From Synechococcus sp. PCC 7335 (GTDB lineage: Bacteria > Cyanobacteriota > Cyanobacteriia > Phormidesmidales > Phormidesmidaceae), in NCBI RefSeq assembly GCF_000155595.1, contig NZ_DS989904.1, positions 4,209,987 to 4,273,986 on the forward strand: a stretch of DNA of 64,000 nucleotides, written 5' to 3'. The notes below the pieces were generated by a model that ran no database searches, was not told the origin of the DNA, and saw only the letters and a program-made list of their open reading frames with translations. How positions within the stretch are numbered: position 1 is the stretch's first letter; every line of letters begins with the position of its first letter. Made by a program: the position numbers and the translations under genes. Shown piece after piece: positions 1 to 9,088 of this stretch.

Positions 1-1
1 T

Positions 2-661
2 CTGGTTGGTGAAACCCCCTGGCGGAACTTTTTGCTTACCGTGACACCAGATGTGCTGATTCCACGTCCAGAAACTGAGCTAATGATCGATATTGCCGCT
101 GAGCTAGTCGCCAATCGTCCGAACGCAAAGCAGGAACACGTAGGTAACTGGGCTGATCTGGGTACAGGCAGCGGGGCGATCGCACTCGGTTTAGCATATA
201 CCTTGCCAAATGCTCGGGTTCACGCTGTCGATATTAGCGATGCGGCGGTCAAAATAGCTCGGCTCAACGCCGAAAAACATTCTCTCGCCCACCGTATTAC
301 CTTCTTTCAAGGCAGTTGGCTATCGCCCCTTGGACATCTTCAGGGACAGCTCACCGGCATCGTCTCAAATCCACCCTATATTCCTAGTCAGCTTGTGCTT
401 ACCCTTCAGCCTGAAGTGGCTAACCACGAACCACACCTAGCGCTAGACGGCGGGTTAGACGGACTAAGCTGTATCCGCCATCTTATCTCTGAGGGGGCTA
501 CCTATCTACAGCCTGGTGGTCTTTGGCTAACTGAACTGATGATGGGGCAAGCAACAACAGTAGCCGATCTCCTGAGTCAGCAGGGTGCATACACTGATGT
601 CACCATCCACCAAGACCTCTCCGGGATAGACAGATTTGTCTCTGCTCGCAAAGCTCTATAA
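2..661 (+). CDS. prmC: Release factor glutamine methyltransferase PrmC (5' partial)
   Basis: This enzyme uses S-adenosylmethionine to methylate the glutamine of the GGQ motif in peptide-chain release factors. The frame is open from base 2, so the true start lies before the window. The first visible codons read WRNF and then IPRPETE, a family hallmark at the junction of the N-terminal helical and catalytic domains. The glycine-rich SAM-binding motif (DLGTGSGAIALG) and the substrate-binding NPPY motif (about bases 366-378) follow, and the C-terminal region is complete. Roughly the first quarter of a typical 280-300 residue PrmC is missing. The TAA stop overlaps the first copy of an exact 21-bp tandem duplication. 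The family assignment is firm. Confidence 0.95.
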   Translation: MVGETPWRNFLLTVTPDVLIPRPETELMIDIAAELVANRPNAKQEHVGNWADLGTGSGAIALGLAYTLPNARVHAVDISDAAVKIARLNAEKHSLAHRITFFQGSWLSPLGHLQGQLTGIVSNPPYIPSQLVLTLQPEVANHEPHLALDGGLDGLSCIRHLISEGATYLQPGGLWLTELMMGQATTVADLLSQQGAYTDVTIHQDLSGIDRFVSARKAL

Positions 662-701
662 TCAGCGCACACAAGTCAGCAATCAGCGCACACAAGTCAG
701 C
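660..701. repeat. Exact 21-bp tandem duplication at the prmC stop
   Basis: Bases 660-680 and 681-701 are identical. The first copy begins on the second base of the prmC stop codon TAA. Related fragments (agctcatcagct, agctcatcaagct) follow to about base 735. It is one of many short tandem duplications in this window. Confidence 0.9.
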
Positions 702-756
702 TCATCAGCTTACATAGGCCAGCTCATCAAGCTAACCTCTATAAAAAGGTAAAACC

Positions 757-864
757 ATGGAAAGTACCGCTTCACTCGACTGGATATTGGCTGCTAGCGC
801 GATCGCTATCTTCCTTGGCGGTCTTTTCCTTCTTTTTGATGGCATCAATGGTAGCGGTGACTGA
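757..864 (+). CDS. Hypothetical 35-residue single-pass membrane protein
   Basis: A short frame begins at ATG 757 and ends at TGA 862-864. An AAAAAGGT stretch lies about 10 bases upstream and can serve as a weak ribosome-binding site. The product starts MESTASLDW, has one hydrophobic segment of about 20 residues (WILAASAIAIFLGGLFLLF) and ends in a short polar tail, DGINGSGD. This size and shape resemble the small single-helix subunits of cyanobacterial photosynthetic and respiratory complexes, but I do not recognise it as a named one (it does not look like PsbT, PsbN, PsaM or PetN). It sits between prmC and the convergent hps cluster. Function is unknown, and chance occurrence cannot be excluded. 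Confidence 0.45.
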   Translation: MESTASLDWILAASAIAIFLGGLFLLFDGINGSGD

Positions 865-876
865 CAGAGAATAACC

Positions 877-1410
877 TTAGTAGCATGTATTCCCACCCGT
901 ATTTGGAACCGATTGCTCTTTAGATTTGCGCATGGCCCCGATCAGAGTGGATACAATCACACAGCGTTTGATAGTTGGCGCTTGTTCACTTGAAAGTGTG
1001 ATACGTCCTAATCTCTCTACATTACCATCTTCATCAAAGCGAACGTAGCGCACGTCGCCTGAGCTTGCAAAGCTTGTTTCATCATCTATTTGTACAGACG
1101 CAGAGTCTGAGACTTCCCACTGTGCTTCGTCTATCGCAACAGGTTGATGCACAGCCCATTCTACAAAATCATTTCGTTCTCGTATACTAAACTGCCAGGT
1201 AAGCCCTCGACTTTGGGCAATTATTTGAGCCTGTCGAATAGCTGAGTGTATTTGGTCTCTGCTAGTAGTTAGCCGATTTCCCTCCAAAAAGCTGAACCAG
1301 CTAGGGGCTGCAATCGTGCTTAATATTCCAACAATAGCAACCACAACAAAAACTTCAATCAGCGTAAAGCCAGCCGTACTATCAGCAGTATCTATCTGTT
1401 GATGTTTCAT
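877..1410 (-). CDS. FimT/GspH-like pseudopilin, last gene of the hps cluster
   Basis: This 177-residue protein has a class III (type IV prepilin) signal: a short leader, Gly14, then FTLIEV with glutamate at mature position 5 and a hydrophobic helix of about 20 residues. Prepilin peptidase should cut after Gly14 and methylate Phe15. The following region (residues about 40-150) is a GspH/FimT-type pseudopilin head, and the C-terminus holds two cysteines (KRC and NTCY) that could form a disulfide. It is the fourth minus-strand gene after hpsA, hpsB and hpsC, 94 bp downstream of hpsC, and is probably co-transcribed. It may correspond to hpsD of Nostoc, but the symbol is not certain. Confidence 0.8.
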   Translation of the reverse strand: MKHQQIDTADSTAGFTLIEVFVVVAIVGILSTIAAPSWFSFLEGNRLTTSRDQIHSAIRQAQIIAQSRGLTWQFSIRERNDFVEWAVHQPVAIDEAQWEVSDSASVQIDDETSFASSGDVRYVRFDEDGNVERLGRITLSSEQAPTIKRCVIVSTLIGAMRKSKEQSVPNTGGNTCY

Positions 1411-1504
1411 CTTTGTCTCTTAACCTGCTATCTTTTCAAACCGCTACCTTTGAACCCTTTCTGACTACGTCTTGGTTGAGTAGTCCTTGAACGGTGTAAG
1501 GTGA

Positions 1505-2536
1505 TCAAATTCTTTTATCAACGACCCCTCTTACCAGCACCCTAGTTTCTAGAATTGGCAATGCACTTTCACTATTGGCCATATTGATAGCCCCAGGTTG
1601 TGCGTCGTAGGCATTTCCTCTCAAGAAGACATAAACATCCTGATTAGTACGTTCTTCACTATCTGTGTCGGGGCTTCGCACGCAGGCAAAGAAACTGGTA
1701 TGGTCTGTTGTCGTTGCTGCGCTGGGCATCACCTGGTATAGAGAATTTCCTGAAGCGTCTGTGCCGTAGGTGCTACAGGGTTCAGTCGGATCAGACAGCG
1801 GTGAGCGATTTAAAGTTGCGGTTGGATTGTCCACAAAATCAACTAGCGCCGCTGAGCTGCCAGAGGGATTTCCACGAGTAAGATCGGGCGTCCAATCCTC
1901 AAAAGAGGACTCGCTATCACCCAAATTGGCAGGATCGCGATAGCCTTCTCTGATCACCATATTGGCTGTATTGCCTCTATATTTTGAAAGCTCGTATCGG
2001 ATTAAGCGCGACTGACCTGGCCAATTGCGATTACCATCATTAGTACGCTGAACGTATGCAACCAGAGTGTAGGAGGCTTGTCGAACTCTCAAACTCTGAC
2101 ACTGTGCAAAGTTGGGATCGCTATCATCAAAATTTCTGTGCCCATCAACACAAACAGTAGGGAGATTATCTTCAATCGGATCAACTCGCCAAAAAACCAG
2201 GACTGTAGTATCTTCTGCTCTATCAGGAAAATTACGATCGTCTTGTAGCGAAGTTTCTATGCGCTCTACGTCCGCTGGATCAGAATAGACATATAGAGCT
2301 TGTTGTAAGTCATCTCTTATATAGTCAATAGCTCTTTGCATGTCTTGCTGCACCTGGTCTAGAGAGGCCTCGCGCCGATCTACCTGCATGATCTCCATCA
2401 CTAAGTACAACAGTCCAGAGGTGATAATACTTGATACGACCATTGTTATTAGCAATTCCATTAGGGTGAAACCTAACGACAATTTGCGTTTCTTAGGAGA
2501 CAGCCATCGTGAAAGTATGCGTTTGCAGTGTTGCAT
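1505..2536 (-). CDS. hpsC: Hormogonium polysaccharide secretion pseudopilin HpsC (PilW/GspJ-like)
   Basis: A 343-residue minor-pilin-like protein. Its basic leader ends at Gly22, followed by FTLMELL with the glutamate at mature position 5 and a hydrophobic helix to about residue 48. A heptad-like helix continues to about residue 75, as in PilW/GspJ proteins. The large soluble head is rich in Asp, Asn and Ser. In Nostoc, hps pseudopilins are needed with type IV pili for secretion of the gliding polysaccharide; that role is taken from the family. It lies 97 bp downstream of hpsB and 94 bp upstream of the FimT-like gene on the same strand. Assignment as HpsC rests on gene order behind an HpsA-like gene and the PilW-type N-terminus. 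Confidence 0.75.
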   Translation of the reverse strand: MQHCKRILSRWLSPKKRKLSLGFTLMELLITMVVSSIITSGLLYLVMEIMQVDRREASLDQVQQDMQRAIDYIRDDLQQALYVYSDPADVERIETSLQDDRNFPDRAEDTTVLVFWRVDPIEDNLPTVCVDGHRNFDDSDPNFAQCQSLRVRQASYTLVAYVQRTNDGNRNWPGQSRLIRYELSKYRGNTANMVIREGYRDPANLGDSESSFEDWTPDLTRGNPSGSSAALVDFVDNPTATLNRSPLSDPTEPCSTYGTDASGNSLYQVMPSAATTTDHTSFFACVRSPDTDSEERTNQDVYVFLRGNAYDAQPGAINMANSESALPILETRVLVRGVVDKRI

Positions 2537-2633
2537 ATCCTTTGCAGATAAAACAGCTTGTAGGCGAATGTACGACGGTCTTTTTGGATAAAGAATTGGT
2601 GATAGACAAGACAGATAGTATGGCTTTGAAATA

Positions 2634-3380
2634 TCAGTCAGGGCATACCATGCTAGAAGGCGCGGAACCAGCAGCGCTTAGCAATTCCCACTGTTGACAT
2701 AAAGAGGCTTCTCTATCGCCTTGAGAGATCTGGCTATATATCACCGCCAAAGGTCGAGTTCCGGTTTGGCCCTCTCCACTCGTAAATGTCAAACCAGCGG
2801 TATCTGTAGCTAACCCTTCTGACAAATTAGCCGCAGCGCGTCTTGCATCGTATACTCTAGCGCCTACATCGAATATTACGGGCGTACTGTCAACGCTGAC
2901 GCCCTCGGTGCGAAATAGCTGAATAGCATAGTCATCATCCCCATCTCCATCAATATCTACTAAACGAGCATCCGTCACATCCGTGATGTCACTCGTTGAA
3001 GCTTCAAAAGTGGTCGGCGCTGAGACCTCGCGAATAATGCTTGTCTCTGTGGTGACGGGTAGAGGAATTGCGGCAAGATCGTTTTGGTAGTCTCCGCCTA
3101 GCTCTACAACTAGGCGGACTCTATCAATCTCTGCTTGTGCAAGCTGCAACGCCTGCTCTGTTCTTTGATTTTGGATCCTAGTGGCCACTGAGAAGACCAT
3201 CATCGGTCCGATTGCGGCGGTAGTCATCCCAATGACTGCGATCGCTACTAAGCACTCGATCAAAGTCAACCCGGACATTGTTAGTTCTGGCTGATTGGCT
3301 GCTAGCCTATTGCCCTTTTGCCGGTTCAACCTTGACTTGTCATATAGGATTTTTGTTCTCGAATTAAATTCTCTAATCAT
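2634..3380 (-). CDS. hpsB: Hormogonium polysaccharide secretion pseudopilin HpsB (PilV/GspI-like)
   Basis: A 248-residue pseudopilin with an unusually long leader: the predicted cleavage is after Gly37, followed by LTLIECLVAIA, so the first mature residue is Leu instead of the usual Phe or Met while glutamate 5 is kept. A hydrophobic helix runs to about residue 62. The head contains DIDGDGDDD (about residue 147), an Asp-rich loop like a calcium-binding dockerin or EF-hand-like loop; similar loops occur in HpsA next door. It is 72 bp downstream of hpsA. A later in-frame ATG directly before the motif (MSG) would leave a three-residue leader, so I keep the upstream start. The HpsB name follows gene order and the PilV-like N-terminus. 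Confidence 0.75.
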   Translation of the reverse strand: MIREFNSRTKILYDKSRLNRQKGNRLAANQPELTMSGLTLIECLVAIAVIGMTTAAIGPMMVFSVATRIQNQRTEQALQLAQAEIDRVRLVVELGGDYQNDLAAIPLPVTTETSIIREVSAPTTFEASTSDITDVTDARLVDIDGDGDDDYAIQLFRTEGVSVDSTPVIFDVGARVYDARRAAANLSEGLATDTAGLTFTSGEGQTGTRPLAVIYSQISQGDREASLCQQWELLSAAGSAPSSMVCPD

Positions 3381-3413
3381 GCTCAGAGCTATGCGGGATT
3401 GGGACTATGCACC

Positions 3414-3441
3414 ATCAACTAAACAAAATCAACTAAACAAA
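3414..3441. repeat. Exact 14-bp tandem duplication (atcaactaaacaaa)
   Basis: Two identical copies, 3414-3427 and 3428-3441, fill about 40 percent of the 72-bp spacer between hpsA and hpsB. Confidence 0.85.
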
Positions 3442-3452
3442 GAGCCTACGGT

Positions 3453-6400
3453 CTATGGAGGGCAATTTGTTGTCTCATCAGAGAAGACTAGCGTTGTTCC
3501 ATCTGGCATCTTTGCACAGCGCAATCCCTCGACATAGGGATCGTCTATAGGTAGCTCCCGATAGTGCTCACTTCGAGGTCTTTCAATAGTGACAAAACGC
3601 TGAGCAATTGGGCCTGCTGGTGCGTACTGCAGCGCTACATCGTAACCCCATGAGCGCTCCGGAGGACCATAATATGGAATGATATCCCTGGTGCTATTGC
3701 TATATTCACCGGGTTCCCACGCGCTGATGCTAAAAGGCGCTGTTGAAGCTGTACTGAAATTTAGCTGTAGAAAGGCGCCCTGTATAAATAGATTTGTATT
3801 CCAATCTTGTATGAAACGAGGAAAGTTATGCAATCCTCCGTAGCTCTGCCCCTCTCTAGAAGGGACAAGCCCAGAGATCATGGTTGCGTTGACTCTATGG
3901 GGAGTGTTTTCGTCAATCAGCATGCTGTTGAGTCCTGATGCGTTTTTGCGTATCACGAAGTCGTTGTTGTCAGTAGCTTCTTCAATTAGATTATCGGCTG
4001 TCCTAGACTCTCCATTTCTGCCAACCCAGACAGGCGCACCAGTGTCATGAGGCGTATTAGAATCCTCTCTAACCCAGCCATCTGCTCCGGCCCACTTATC
4101 TCTGTTGTTGCTTCGTAGCGGGCGCTGCTGATTATGAAAAGACGTTCTGGAGTTGTTGAAATTTGAAGATCTCTCGTCCCGGTCGTTGATGAAGCCTTCT
4201 TCTATTGAGCCATCGACAAAGCTATCGGACAAGATTGTCACCGCATCTGCAAGAACCTCTGCTACTCGCCAGCGATCTATGCTAGCGACTGCAAACTTGT
4301 CTAGATTACGTCCAGCAACTGTTCGCCCGTCATAAAAATCGACTCTGGAGTTAGGGACAAAAAGGGTCTGCGTAAACTCTTCGATAGAATCGTCACCATC
4401 TGTAGAATGCGGATTGAAGTTACCCTTGATATAGGCTGCATTATCCGTAACAAAAGACACTCCCTTTTTACGCTTTTTGTTGTCGCTGATATCTCCTTTA
4501 TTATTGTTTAGATCTGCATTCAACCGAAAGCCATAGGGACGCCGATCAGGATCGGTAGCATAGTTAATTGGTTTGATGCTGATGCCGACATCGCTGCCAT
4601 CGTCTCGCTTAGTCAACGGCGGATCGGTTGGCGTAGCGCTGCTGACATCCATCCTACAGCTAGCAGACATCGAGTTCCTGGTAAAATTTGCGATGTTAGA
4701 TAGTTCATCACAATCTTCCCAGTTGCCTGCGGCTGGCCGCACGATAGAATCCTCGCGAGCTGCATCTTCGCGGGCTGCATAGATAATTCCGCTATAAGAA
4801 TCTTCACCATCCGAGACCCAATAGTCAGAACCATCAGGATTCGTCGCTTGCGTGAGGCGACCCAAATCAATATCTAATACTCGAACGGTCATCTCTTCTC
4901 GACCGTTGTACATACCTTTCTCAAGTAGTGATACGTCAACTAAGGTGCCGTCGGTGTCGACGATCTGCATTGTCTCAGGATTTACCCCTCCGCCTGATGA
5001 TGTGCCGGTATCGTTGCGAGGAAGCTTCCAAGAGTTTGCAGACCGATGGTCGAATGCGATCGCACTCATCCCTTGTTCACTTGATTCTTCTAATCCGTCT
5101 AAATCATCATCTCCAACTACGCGATAGGTTACTTCCCGGTTAACCCCTGTATCATTTCCTGGGCTATTATCGTCCCTGTCATCAAATATGTATGTAGATG
5201 CTATATATTCTTCTGCAGCGGGTTGGTCATCGTTTTGATCGTGATTTTCTATTGGAAATAGATAGTGAAGCGCAGGATATTTGGGAGTTGTAGCACAAAC
5301 CAAAGCAACGCCAGCCTTTTCGTCGTTGAGCCCGTTTCCTCTGCCGCTAAACAAAGAAGCAATACTGCCAGCCGCATTATCAGGATGGCAATCATCGGGG
5401 AAATTAAAGGTGTAATTATCGTTTCCTATTGAGACTTCAAACGACGAGAATGACGTTGATGATGGTGAACCTTGAAATCCATAAGTACGGTCTCTATCTA
5501 TCTGGGTAAAGCTTGAAAGGTTCTCAATGAATTCTATTGCACCTGGACTTAGTGCTGCCCTAGCAATAATTTCTTCTGGGCTCAGGTTTGCACCTGTACA
5601 GTCATAATTGTTTTTATTACCACCGCCGCCGCCACCGCCGTTGCCGTTACCGCCGCCACCATTGTTGCCGTTACCGTTACCGCCGCCACCATTGTTGCCA
5701 TTACCACCGCCACCGTTGTTGCCATTACCGCGACCGTTACCGTTACCATTGCCGTTGCCATTGCCGCGACCGTTACCGTTGCCATTACCGCGACCGCTAT
5801 TGGACACGCTATTAGCGAAGACACCAGAGATCGGTTTGCAGTATTTTTCCGCAAAGGAACCTGATCCAGGGCCAGAATTGGTGATGCCGAAAGCGTTCCA
5901 AACAGGTTTTCCTACTTTTGTCATGACCTGCCCCTGATTGGAAATTCCAGAGAAAGTTCCAGCGTTGACAGTAGCATCCCAATCCAGTTGATTTAGGCTC
6001 GTAAGACTATTAGCTAGTAAGCCCATCGTACAAGCAGCAGAATGCAAAGAAGACTTGTCTGCAGGGCTTAGCGCATCATATCTATCAGACATCGCTGATA
6101 GTGAGCTTTTCCAGTTCGTTTTATTATCTAAAAAGTCGGTAAATATACGGCGTAGCATCGAGTAGTCACCCCACATGGCCATCTGCGGAAAAGGGTGAAC
6201 AGTACTGTCCTGTACAGGTGGAAATGAAGGAGAACCACCCTTAGGATCGCCTGCGAGATACGCTAGATTACGTAGAGCTATTCCTAGTGGCTTGTTGTCT
6301 GCTAGTGCAGCACCAAAAGAATCGTTCGTTCCCCCGCTGGCTCTAAATTGCAATGGAAAGTCGTATTCCCAGCCATTTGTTCCTTTACCGATCAAGAAGT

Positions 6401-8390
6401 TACTAATAAAAGAAACGTCGTTATTACTGGAATCTTTGAATGTTACTTCTTGAAAGTCTCGGCTGTTTTGAAGGGTTTCAAAGGTGCCTGGGTGAGAGGT
6501 TGCTGCATAGCAAGCTAACGGATAACTTCCACTATCACTCTCATAGTGATAGACCACCATGCCTTGCACCGCAGCTAAATTGTCTCGCAACGTTCGTCTC
6601 TGGCGCTGTAGGTTAGAAATAGTTGTACTATTCGGCGGATACAACGGATCGCTATTACTCTGCCAGCCATAGTGATTACCTAGCTCCAGTCGCTGCCCTA
6701 CCACCAAACGCAGTCCATGTACTCCAGCTTGCCTTTCCCAATAGCCATCTAGTCCAGATGTTTCGTCGATCAGATTTTCACCGTTCGGATCACTCGCTAG
6801 AATCGTTTCACCCAGCTTCTTGTCATAGCTTGGACTGGTGCGAGTTGTTGTAATAGTGCCATCGTCAGTGTCGTTTACCCAATTCACATCGGAATAAGAA
6901 GGACGAGGACCATAGCGATTATCAGCACGATAGAAATCATCTAGGTATGGAGGATTTTGATTTTCGTTAGTAATTCGTCCTCTTGTAAAGAATTTTCGCC
7001 TTTCCCAGTCTGGATCTCTCGTCCATGTATCGGTATTACGATGCTCAGAAACATTCCTTGTGAATAGCGCTAACGGGTTTAGTGCAATGTTCAAAGGAGA
7101 CACATTCCTCCCTGCGTCTACAGAGTCTGTATTTACTGTTAAATTCGCATCCTCACCCCTAGTCAAGGGAGAGTTGCCAACGCCATCGTAGATATGAATT
7201 CTTGGGTTGTTTCTCCTACGGATTCTGTTTGAAGTTGAATTTCCAACAATGAGCTGCCCTTCAAAGTCTCCCGAAGTTGGCTCGACAATACCATCCCCGT
7301 CGTTATCTACTTCTGCCAAAGTAATAGCAGAGGCATCTTGGGTGTACAGGCATGAATTGTGAGAACTGACCATGTGCAACCGGGCTCTGCCATCAACCAT
7401 CAGATTGCCGTCGGTATGCATGGCCCCATTGAGGTTAAATTCGGGACCTGGGAATATCTCTAGATCGTATTTAAACCAAGCTCCCCATCGATTCCCTTTA
7501 CTGGCTCGTCGCACCTGCTGTAGCTCCAAAGCACTGTTCGCCCGGCCAAGGTCCTTTCCATTACTCACATAGGCAGTAACCTGAAAGTTTTTCTCCAGCA
7601 ATGCTGAACTAACTTGATACCATCCTTGATTCGCAACCCTTGAACCACCGCAAGTTTCTGGGGCTTGTTCAGCATTGAGCGGGCCATTACGAGTGACTAG
7701 AGCATTTGCCTTGGCCGGGCTCAACACGTCTTCGATTTTGATATCGTCTTCGCGATCATTAGGAGTACTATTTACGTCGACAGCATCGTCCATCAAAATG
7801 GAATAGGCTACAATCTCGTTTTGGTCTTCAATGCCATCACCGTTGAGGTCAAAGGTAAACATCCAGGCGTTATCAACAGTATCGTCCCCGTTGATGTCAA
7901 TTCTTTCTTCTCCAGGCAATTCGTAAGGATCATCGACAAGTGCGGTGACGCCTAAAGACGAATCAGTTACGTTTGCCATCAGTGCGACTAACAGATCGCT
8001 AGAGGGCGTTGAAGAACTAGGAAAGCGCGTATCCCGGCCAAACAGATATTCTAGTTTTGCTTTTGCCCGATCAATCGCAGGGGTAGCAACATTATCGATG
8101 ACCTGCTGCTCTCGCGTTAAGTACGCTGATTGTGTGCGGCTAGCCGTTCGATAGCTGAGTGCTCCTACCGTTAGTGTCATTATCAGCAGCAACAGCACTG
8201 TCGTCGGGAGTACAAACCCAGCGCGGCTATAGCGAGCAGACTTGTTGAAAAGAAAGAGACTTCTCAAGAATCCGCTCATAAATCGACGAGAAAGCCGCTG
8301 AAAGTCTGAGCTGTGCAGAGGGCGAGTTCTATTTCGAGTCTGCTTCTTGGCGGACATGTCAGGCTTCCTAACTGATGGGGAGATGCACAA
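3453..8390 (-). CDS. hpsA: Hormogonium polysaccharide biosynthesis protein HpsA (giant pseudopilin-like surface protein)
   Basis: A 1645-residue protein heading the hps cluster. A basic N-terminus leads to Gly58 followed by FVLPTTVLLLLIMTL, a prepilin/PilX-like hydrophobic helix, so it is probably handled by the type IV pilus pathway and exposed outside the cell. Asp-rich loops that look like calcium sites occur near residues 167 (DINGDDTVD), 180 (DLNGDGIED), 360 (DNDGDGIVE) and 1097 (DDDLDGLEE). Residues about 860-926 are a low-complexity tract of Gly, Asn and a few Arg. Two cysteines lie in the last 15 residues. In Nostoc, hpsA heads a locus needed for hormogonium polysaccharide and gliding; here no glycosyltransferases follow within the window. 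An alternative start is the in-frame ATG at 8357 (MSAKK), 11 codons in. Confidence 0.8.
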   Translation of the reverse strand: MCISPSVRKPDMSAKKQTRNRTRPLHSSDFQRLSRRFMSGFLRSLFLFNKSARYSRAGFVLPTTVLLLLIMTLTVGALSYRTASRTQSAYLTREQQVIDNVATPAIDRAKAKLEYLFGRDTRFPSSSTPSSDLLVALMANVTDSSLGVTALVDDPYELPGEERIDINGDDTVDNAWMFTFDLNGDGIEDQNEIVAYSILMDDAVDVNSTPNDREDDIKIEDVLSPAKANALVTRNGPLNAEQAPETCGGSRVANQGWYQVSSALLEKNFQVTAYVSNGKDLGRANSALELQQVRRASKGNRWGAWFKYDLEIFPGPEFNLNGAMHTDGNLMVDGRARLHMVSSHNSCLYTQDASAITLAEVDNDGDGIVEPTSGDFEGQLIVGNSTSNRIRRRNNPRIHIYDGVGNSPLTRGEDANLTVNTDSVDAGRNVSPLNIALNPLALFTRNVSEHRNTDTWTRDPDWERRKFFTRGRITNENQNPPYLDDFYRADNRYGPRPSYSDVNWVNDTDDGTITTTRTSPSYDKKLGETILASDPNGENLIDETSGLDGYWERQAGVHGLRLVVGQRLELGNHYGWQSNSDPLYPPNSTTISNLQRQRRTLRDNLAAVQGMVVYHYESDSGSYPLACYAATSHPGTFETLQNSRDFQEVTFKDSSNNDVSFISNFLIGKGTNGWEYDFPLQFRASGGTNDSFGAALADNKPLGIALRNLAYLAGDPKGGSPSFPPVQDSTVHPFPQMAMWGDYSMLRRIFTDFLDNKTNWKSSLSAMSDRYDALSPADKSSLHSAACTMGLLANSLTSLNQLDWDATVNAGTFSGISNQGQVMTKVGKPVWNAFGITNSGPGSGSFAEKYCKPISGVFANSVSNSGRGNGNGNGRGNGNGNGNGNGRGNGNNGGGGNGNNGGGGNGNGNNGGGGNGNGGGGGGGNKNNYDCTGANLSPEEIIARAALSPGAIEFIENLSSFTQIDRDRTYGFQGSPSSTSFSSFEVSIGNDNYTFNFPDDCHPDNAAGSIASLFSGRGNGLNDEKAGVALVCATTPKYPALHYLFPIENHDQNDDQPAAEEYIASTYIFDDRDDNSPGNDTGVNREVTYRVVGDDDLDGLEESSEQGMSAIAFDHRSANSWKLPRNDTGTSSGGGVNPETMQIVDTDGTLVDVSLLEKGMYNGREEMTVRVLDIDLGRLTQATNPDGSDYWVSDGEDSYSGIIYAAREDAAREDSIVRPAAGNWEDCDELSNIANFTRNSMSASCRMDVSSATPTDPPLTKRDDGSDVGISIKPINYATDPDRRPYGFRLNADLNNNKGDISDNKKRKKGVSFVTDNAAYIKGNFNPHSTDGDDSIEEFTQTLFVPNSRVDFYDGRTVAGRNLDKFAVASIDRWRVAEVLADAVTILSDSFVDGSIEEGFINDRDERSSNFNNSRTSFHNQQRPLRSNNRDKWAGADGWVREDSNTPHDTGAPVWVGRNGESRTADNLIEEATDNNDFVIRKNASGLNSMLIDENTPHRVNATMISGLVPSREGQSYGGLHNFPRFIQDWNTNLFIQGAFLQLNFSTASTAPFSISAWEPGEYSNSTRDIIPYYGPPERSWGYDVALQYAPAGPIAQRFVTIERPRSEHYRELPIDDPYVEGLRCAKMPDGTTLVFSDETTNCPP
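5610..5810. repeat. Gly/Asn-codon low-complexity repeat inside hpsA
   Basis: An irregular array of ggt-aac/ggc-aac type triplets on the minus strand encodes about 66 residues of Gly and Asn with scattered Arg. On the plus strand it reads as runs of ccg, cca and ttg/tta, which produce spurious open frames on both strands. Such a tract is prone to length change by slippage in multiples of three. Confidence 0.9.
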
Positions 8391-8723
8391 GTGGAAAAAT
8401 AATTTTTAGCCACTTCTACACTGCTACCCGCTCAGATTACCCAACCTTCATAATTAAGATGATCAGTAAGGCTACCTATCTGAAACCATTAACATCAGCG
8501 GGTTCTGGCAACAACCTCGCTTGCTACTTGGCTAAAGCGTTGTATAAATCGTTTTGAATAGGGAAAAAATCTTGATAAGGAAAATATAGAAAGAGCAAGG
8601 CCAAACGCACGCACATGAAAAACCCCTCTGCGATTACAGAGAGGTTTCTTGATTTGAGAGGAGTGCTTTCTGAATGGTTAAAAGTCAATACACGTTAGAC
8701 AAAGGGGTTTTTCGACTATCTTT
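8391..8723. other. Intergenic region upstream of hpsA
   Basis: This AT-rich 333-bp gap should hold the hpsA promoter (reading leftwards) and holds the rpmB terminator at 8617-8650. A 60-codon plus-strand frame here has no recognisable motif or ribosome-binding site and is not called. No other element was seen. Confidence 0.5.
8617..8650 (-). terminator. Rho-independent terminator of rpmB
   Basis: Read on the minus strand, the sequence forms a stem between CCTCTCTG and CAGAGGGG around TAATCG, with one mismatch, followed by GTTTTTC. It lies about 75 bp past the rpmB stop. Confidence 0.75.
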
Positions 8724-8960
8724 CTAGTACTTATTCAAGTCGATTCCAGCCTCACGAGCCATTGCATCTAGACCTTTTTTCTGTAGGGTTTTAAGTGCTT
8801 TGGTGGATACGCGCAGACGAACGAATCTATTACCCTGAGGCCACCAAATGCGCTTGTCTTGAAGGTTTGCTTCTTGAAGGCGCTTGGTACGACGATGAGA
8901 GTGAGAGACGGAAAAGGCGTTATTGGCTTTCTTGCCAGTGAGGTCGCACTTCTTTGACAT
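8724..8960 (-). CDS. rpmB: 50S ribosomal protein L28
   Basis: This 78-residue basic protein has the L28 signature: [16 protein letters not shown] at the start, SHSHRRTKR in the middle and a C-terminal lysine-rich helix ([15 protein letters not shown]). Length matches bacterial and plastid L28. It binds 23S rRNA in the large subunit. A single N-terminal Cys (Cys5) is present; the four-cysteine zinc-binding form is not. The gene stands alone on the minus strand, with its own hairpin terminator and the htpG terminator upstream, so it is probably monocistronic. Confidence 0.97.
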   Translation of the reverse strand: MSKKCDLTGKKANNAFSVSHSHRRTKRLQEANLQDKRIWWPQGNRFVRLRVSTKALKTLQKKGLDAMAREAGIDLNKY

Positions 8961-9088
8961 GGGTTTTCTACGCTAACAGAGTTACTTATTATAGACAGCT
9001 ATGGCAATTAGTACAAAAGTGAAATCCGATCTGCAAGTTTGGCATTGACTCCGCTCAACCACCATAGGTCGTGACGACTGACAGCAGA

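Noticed and set aside
5582-5937. Several open frames on both strands in the Gly/Asn tract of hpsA
   Set aside because: They are by-products of the GC-rich triplet repeat and encode monotonous Pro/Leu, His/Arg or Ala/Val runs.
8375-8557. 60-codon plus-strand frame upstream of hpsA
   Set aside because: No ribosome-binding site or conserved feature; it overlaps the hpsA start on the other strand.
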